Below are positions 60,301-64,000 of a stretch of DNA of 64,000 bases, piece after piece; within the stretch, counting starts at the first letter, position 1, and each line of letters begins with the position of its first letter. A program made the position numbers and the translations under genes. Below the pieces are notes generated by a model. It saw nothing but the letters and a program-made list of their open reading frames with translations. It was not told the origin of the DNA and made no database searches. The DNA comes from UMGS1933 sp051891435. GTDB lineage: Bacteria; Bacillota; Clostridia; TANB77; CAG-508. The stretch lies in contig JBJFFE010000072.1 of the NCBI GenBank assembly GCA_051891435.1, positions 1 through 64,000 on the forward strand. The letters run 5' to 3'.

Positions 60301-60352
60301 TATTGTATTACTTGCATAATACAATAATACTATTTCGTATGTTAGTTGTCAA
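60301..60352 (-). promoter_or_regulatory. Promoter and operator of the GntR-ABC operon
   Basis: On the minus strand TTGACA (60347-60352), a 17-nt spacer and TATTAT (60324-60329). A perfect palindrome with arms TATTGTATTA and TAATACAATA (60301-60310 and 60317-60326) overlaps the -10 box and transcription start. It is the obvious binding site for the repressor encoded 19 bases downstream. Confidence 0.85.
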
Positions 60353-60384
60353 TATTTTTTATTAAAATTTTTCCTCAAAATTAA

Positions 60385-60535
60385 GTTTAAGGCATAATAT
60401 ATTTATTTTTGCAACACCGCGTAAGCGACCAAACGAGCGATTCCGCGAGTGCGATTGGAGCAACCTACTATTAATCTTTATGTTTGTAGGTTGCGACACA
60501 CAAGGTGTAAAAAATAAATATATTATGCCTTAAAC
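60385..60535. repeat. 151-bp palindromic element (MITE- or REP-like)
   Basis: The ends GTTTAAGGCATAATATATTT and AAATATATTATGCCTTAAAC are perfect complements, extending inward past ATTTTT/AAAAAT to ACACC/GGTGT. The interior holds CGCG-rich bases and a second hairpin GCAACCTAC/GTAGGTTGC. There is no coding frame. It resembles a miniature inverted-repeat element. It lies between the GntR operon's promoter and the DUF308 gene. The remaining bases to 60584 show nothing notable. Confidence 0.82.
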
Positions 60536-60584
60536 ATAGTTTTATTTTTATTTTTAGTACGCAATCATGCGCCTATTAAATCAA

Positions 60585-61130
60585 TTATAAAATCTTATTT
60601 ATATTTCTCATAAATATTATATTTTCTATTATATCCATAACTGAATATACTATCATTATAATTCCTATTGTAACTATTATAGCATTAGAATATATGATTA
60701 CATATAGTCCACATATAAGCATCAGAATAGCTAATATTAGACCGAAAATCCATGATTTACTTCCAATTCTTTTTATTTGAATTGCTGAATTAATTCTTAC
60801 AAAAGATGTATATACAATCCAAACTCCTATTATGATTCTAAATACTGAACCTATTATATTCATATATGCCATGGCAACAATTCCTATAACAATTGAAGTA
60901 AGTCCATATATTAAGTCATAATTGAAAAAGTCATTTTCTCTTTTTGTTACAAAATAATTAATTATTTTGTAAATACCTACTAAAATAAATACCGTTCCCA
61001 ATACTCCTGAAATGAATTTAACCGTTCCCTCTGGTTTACAAACTAATACAATTCCTAATATTGCAAATATTAATGATTCTAATATTGAAACCCATCCTGT
61101 TTTTTTTAATAAATTTTTCAATTTTTCCAT
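60585..61130 (-). CDS. DUF308/HdeD-like membrane protein
   Basis: A 181-residue protein with six helices in three hairpins and the DUF308 pattern (GWVSILESLIFAILGIVLVC, GVLGTVFILVGIYKI, GLTSIVIGIVAM, RIIIGVWIVYTSFVRIN). The family includes HdeD, involved in acid resistance in enterobacteria; its role in Firmicutes is unknown. Monocistronic. Confidence 0.85.
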   Translation of the reverse strand: MEKLKNLLKKTGWVSILESLIFAILGIVLVCKPEGTVKFISGVLGTVFILVGIYKIINYFVTKRENDFFNYDLIYGLTSIVIGIVAMAYMNIIGSVFRIIIGVWIVYTSFVRINSAIQIKRIGSKSWIFGLILAILMLICGLYVIIYSNAIIVTIGIIMIVYSVMDIIENIIFMRNINKIL

Positions 61131-61233
61131 TTTTTTCTACTCCTTTATATTAATTATTTAATTATGAACTTGGTACGAACTTTTTTATCTGAATTATTAA
61201 ATTCATTGTGCATTTTTCTTGTTTTAAAATAAA

Positions 61234-62313
61234 TTATCCATTTATATACTCATTTAAGTTTTTTACTTTAAAGTTTAATTCTCCAAACTTTTCTGTTGTT
61301 ACATATCCTGGCTCTGCATTTATTGTATCTGGTATTCTATTTACTACTGTTGCACATGTTAATTCTACTGTTGATGGCTTGTCCACTGTTATTGTTGTTG
61401 TTGGTTCTCCCTCTATAGTCCATACATTTCTATCAAATTCCTCTGGTGCATATACTTTTCCAACACATTCTGTTTCTACTACTATTCCCTCTTCTGTTTC
61501 AGTTGTAACTACTGCACTCATTCCAGTTGCATCTCCTGCTTTTACTGTCATATTTAATGTTGATGAGAAAATATCTTCTTTATATGTTTGTGGTATACAT
61601 TTTTGAGTTTGACTTTTTATTGTAAGCCCTAATTTTGAGCATAGCCATCCATTTACATTCCACATATATGATGGCATAAAATTCCCAGCATCAATTAACT
61701 TTTGTCTTTCTTCTGCAGATATATTATCTGCTGATGCAATTTTGTTCTCAAATTCTTCTAAAGATAAACCTGCTCCATGTGCTTCTGCTAAAGCTATTCC
61801 ATATTCTTCTACGTTGTAACTTGAGCTTCCTTTTATTCTTGTAATTTTTTGAGTAGAACCTGCAATACTTGTCACTAGTTGTCCCCAGTATATATCTTGG
61901 TATCCGCTTCCAGTTATTGTACAATTATTTTGCTTTGCTAGCTCATCTATTTTCTTTACTAAATTAGGATTAGAATTCATTGGGAAAAAAGCTTCTTCAC
62001 AAGTTGTTATTGCATTTATTCCTAATTTTGCGCAAAGCATAAGTGGCTCTTCTAGTTCTCCAATTAAACTCCTTGTTGTAACAACACAAATATCTGGTTT
62101 TGTTTGTTTTAACATTTCTTCAGCATTTTTGGCATCTGTAACTACTACACCTAAATTTTGTCTACCTAAAATCTCTCCAATATCTTTTCCTATAACATTA
62201 GGGTTTATATCAATAGCTCCAACTATTTCCACCCCTTTTTCTAGCATATATCTCATTGTATATATGCTCATTTTGCCTACACCATATTGCACTGCTTTAA
62301 TTTTCTTGTCCAT
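61234..62313 (-). CDS. DapB-N-like NAD(P) dehydrogenase (2,4-diaminopentanoate dehydrogenase type)
   Basis: A 359-residue protein. The Rossmann start is AVQYGVGKMSIYTMRYMLEKG, followed by VGAIDINPNVIGKDIGE, ICVVTTRS and NAITTCEEAFFP, as in dihydrodipicolinate-reductase-like dehydrogenases. ITGSGYQDIYWGQLVTSIAG near 135-155 fits 2,4-diaminopentanoate dehydrogenase, an enzyme of ornithine fermentation in amino-acid-fermenting Clostridia. No other gene of that pathway is nearby, so the substrate is uncertain. AAAGGAGG precedes the start. Confidence 0.78.
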   Translation of the reverse strand: MDKKIKAVQYGVGKMSIYTMRYMLEKGVEIVGAIDINPNVIGKDIGEILGRQNLGVVVTDAKNAEEMLKQTKPDICVVTTRSLIGELEEPLMLCAKLGINAITTCEEAFFPMNSNPNLVKKIDELAKQNNCTITGSGYQDIYWGQLVTSIAGSTQKITRIKGSSSYNVEEYGIALAEAHGAGLSLEEFENKIASADNISAEERQKLIDAGNFMPSYMWNVNGWLCSKLGLTIKSQTQKCIPQTYKEDIFSSTLNMTVKAGDATGMSAVVTTETEEGIVVETECVGKVYAPEEFDRNVWTIEGEPTTTITVDKPSTVELTCATVVNRIPDTINAEPGYVTTEKFGELNFKVKNLNEYING

Positions 62314-62375
62314 AAAATAACCTCCTTTTAATATTATGTTTCTTAAATAAATTTATATTCAAAATTTGTATAAAT

Positions 62376-63455
62376 TTAAAAAGCTTCTTCTATAATATTT
62401 GCCAAGCATTGCATACTTAACAAACATTCTTCTAATGTATTCCCTGTTGCTCCAACTTCAATTATGAATGCACCTGGAGTAACATGCTGATTGTATCTTG
62501 AATTTCTTACTATTATTGGCCTAAATAATCCTGGGTATAATAAATTAGCAGTTTCTTGTATTTTTATAGCTGTTTTTATATTTTGTCTCCAATTAGGGTG
62601 TTCTAATCCACCTCCATCAGTTCCAACTACTAACATCATTTGTGCCACACTCTGCCCATCTATTTTTACAGTTGGTCCATATGATGATCCATCTCCCACC
62701 GCGTCTCTATGCAAATCGATAACAATTTGTATATCCTGATTTTCATTTAAAATTTCCTGTATTGTTTCCAAAGAACGTTCATATGAACCAGAATATGAAG
62801 GATAATCATGATATGATGAATCATGTATCACCTCAAAGCCTTTATTAGTTAAAAACTTTGAAAGTTCTTCTCCCACTCTAACTACATTATAATTATTGTC
62901 TGTTGTTCTGTAATTTCCGGTCATCGTATAATTATATTGCTCACTAGGAGTATAGCTTTCACATGTATGAGTATGATATATTAATATTTTTTTAGTATTT
63001 GTTAAATTAAAATCTTCTAAAGAAAGGATATCTTCTGTAAGTTCATAATCACTTTGGTTTCTTATTTTCGTTGTGCCTGTTGTAAAATTAAAATTTTCTT
63101 CAATGTTCTTTTCCGATACAGCTTCAATTGTTGCATTTTTGAATATTATTATGTCATTTTCTTCTTTTAGAATTTCTTCTATCTCTGGTGCAATTTCATT
63201 TTCTTCATCCAATGCCATTACTAAGGGAGAAACTGTTTTTAATATTTCCAATGAATCAACTTCATATTTTTCTTCATTGATATTGTAGAAAAACCCCGTG
63301 TATACACTACTACAGGTCTCAAATGAAAAAACTTTTTGTAAGTTCTTTACATTTGAAATTAAAAATTTAATCAATAAACTTAAAAATATTATACTAATTA
63401 TTAATTTTATAAAACTTTTAGAAATTCCTTTTAAATTTATTATTGCAACATTCAT
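62376..63455 (-). CDS. spoIIP: Stage II sporulation protein P
   Basis: A 359-residue protein with one N-terminal transmembrane helix (about 15-35) and an extracytoplasmic amidase/endopeptidase domain. Landmarks are IYHTHTCESYTPSE (near 158; HTH with the zinc histidine and glutamate), NVVRVGEELSKFLTNKGFEV, IQIVIDLHRDAVGDG (near 245) and FIIEVGATGNTLEECL near the end. SpoIIP cuts septal peptidoglycan during forespore engulfment together with SpoIID and SpoIIM. SpoIIM is encoded at 30017. Confidence 0.94.
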   Translation of the reverse strand: MNVAIINLKGISKSFIKLIISIIFLSLLIKFLISNVKNLQKVFSFETCSSVYTGFFYNINEEKYEVDSLEILKTVSPLVMALDEENEIAPEIEEILKEENDIIIFKNATIEAVSEKNIEENFNFTTGTTKIRNQSDYELTEDILSLEDFNLTNTKKILIYHTHTCESYTPSEQYNYTMTGNYRTTDNNYNVVRVGEELSKFLTNKGFEVIHDSSYHDYPSYSGSYERSLETIQEILNENQDIQIVIDLHRDAVGDGSSYGPTVKIDGQSVAQMMLVVGTDGGGLEHPNWRQNIKTAIKIQETANLLYPGLFRPIIVRNSRYNQHVTPGAFIIEVGATGNTLEECLLSMQCLANIIEEAF

Positions 63456-63533
63456 CTTTTACCTCTTATAAGATTTATTTTAGGGAGCTTTTCCCTATTT
63501 CAATCTTATTCAAGGTAAAAGAAATTATGAAAT

Positions 63534-64000
63534 TTAAGCACTAATTTCTGTTATATCAATTTTTGTTACTTGTTCTTTTGTAGAATTATCTAGCAAATTA
63601 ATTATATAGTTAGTAGTAGTTTTTATTTTTATAAGTTCTGTTTTTCTTAAATCGGCTAACATGTGTGTAGAATAATCCATGCCGATTGGTAATGTTTTAT
63701 TTCTATTATTAAAAAATATTATATTACTAAAAGCCAAAAGATTTGAATTAGATTTGAAATTTATTTTATATAATTCAATTTTTTTATTACTTGTAATTAG
63801 TTTTTGTGGATTTATTTCAAGTCTAGTTAATTCATTTTTTGGTTTTTTAGTTGTATATAAAGATATAGTGGTATTAATTTTACTTTTTTTAAGTGCTTTT
63901 TCAATATTTATTACTATGTTTTCTAATTTTTTAGAGTATTCTTCCAAACTTAAATCCTCTGTAATTTCTAAAATACTTTTTATATTTTTTGTTGTTTCTC
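63534..64000 (-). CDS. Partial protein upstream of spoIIP, family not recognised
   Basis: The frame is open from TAA 63534 to the window's end, so the true start lies outside. A TTG at 63947 has no ribosome-binding site, and the upstream codons (NIKSILEITEDLSLEEYSKK) read as protein. About 155 residues are visible: helical start, then beta-like segments (NTTISLYTTKKPKN, NLLAFSNIIFFNNR), and a DYSTHMLADLRKTELIKIKT region. In many Clostridia gpr precedes spoIIP, but I see no resemblance to that protease. Confidence 0.65.
   Translation of the reverse strand, partial: ETTKNIKSILEITEDLSLEEYSKKLENIVINIEKALKKSKINTTISLYTTKKPKNELTRLEINPQKLITSNKKIELYKINFKSNSNLLAFSNIIFFNNRNKTLPIGMDYSTHMLADLRKTELIKIKTTTNYIINLLDNSTKEQVTKIDITEISA

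Overview
The window is a chromosomal stretch from a low-G+C (by eye under 30 %), spore-forming anaerobic Firmicute, most likely an uncultured gut Clostridium-like bacterium. The sporulation genes (ytvI-like, yabP, yabQ, spoIIM, spoIIP), the desulfoferrodoxin-like, rubredoxin and ferredoxin:thioredoxin-reductase-like domains, and a choloylglycine (bile salt) hydrolase point to an anaerobe living with bile. TGA is a normal stop here, as shown by the prfB frameshift site. No rRNA, tRNA, CRISPR array or intact prophage was seen.

Layout. 1-4111: a YtvI-like membrane protein between inverted repeats, an MFS transporter and a GltD-like flavoprotein. 4144-7755: a compositionally distinct island with an MBL/beta-CASP nuclease-like protein and an unusual Clp-type AAA+ protease carrying an FtsH-type M41 peptidase domain. 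7787-10850: an amidase-like gene broken by a TAG codon, a TetR regulator and an acyl-CoA synthetase. 10881-17252: secA, a ccdA/thioredoxin/FTR-like redox operon, prfB with its programmed frameshift, then a probable structured non-coding RNA of about 460 nt with a perfect consensus promoter and a strong terminator. 17281-20171: yabP, yabQ, a DivIC-like gene and rho. 20172-23429: a very AT-rich gap and repeats around an alpha/beta hydrolase and a RhuM-Fic protein. 23430-34500: a hybrid kinase with HD-GYP output, two Xer recombinases, a LexA-controlled YneA-like gene, spoIIM, an endonuclease Q-like operon, rnhA and tmcAL. 34603-42962: yebC, two tandem membrane micropeptides behind an 11-bp repeat array, a ZIP transporter, a rubredoxin-glutamate synthase, an envelope-stress-like trio, an XRE-desulfoferrodoxin fusion and a DUF6323/DUF6179-like pair. 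43256-50447: rsgA, an ABC exporter, CIRCE-controlled hsp20, bile salt hydrolase, tcdA, then gene debris and a PD-(D/E)XK nuclease. 50873-57174: membrane and lipase-like genes and a GT8/acyltransferase operon, probably for glycolipids. 57334-64000: a LysM protein, a GntR-controlled ABC operon, a palindromic element, a DUF308 protein, a DapB-like dehydrogenase, spoIIP and one partial gene.

Best candidates for undescribed biology are: (1) the ClpC-D1/M41 chimeric protease beside the MBL nuclease; (2) the non-coding RNA after prfB; (3) the micropeptide pair with its OmpR-type operator array; (4) the thioredoxin gene with an internal Shine-Dalgarno and start that could make membrane-bound and cytosolic forms beside CcdA and an FTR-like protein; (5) the XRE-desulfoferrodoxin regulator. 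Everything here was read by eye; no homology search or folding was run.
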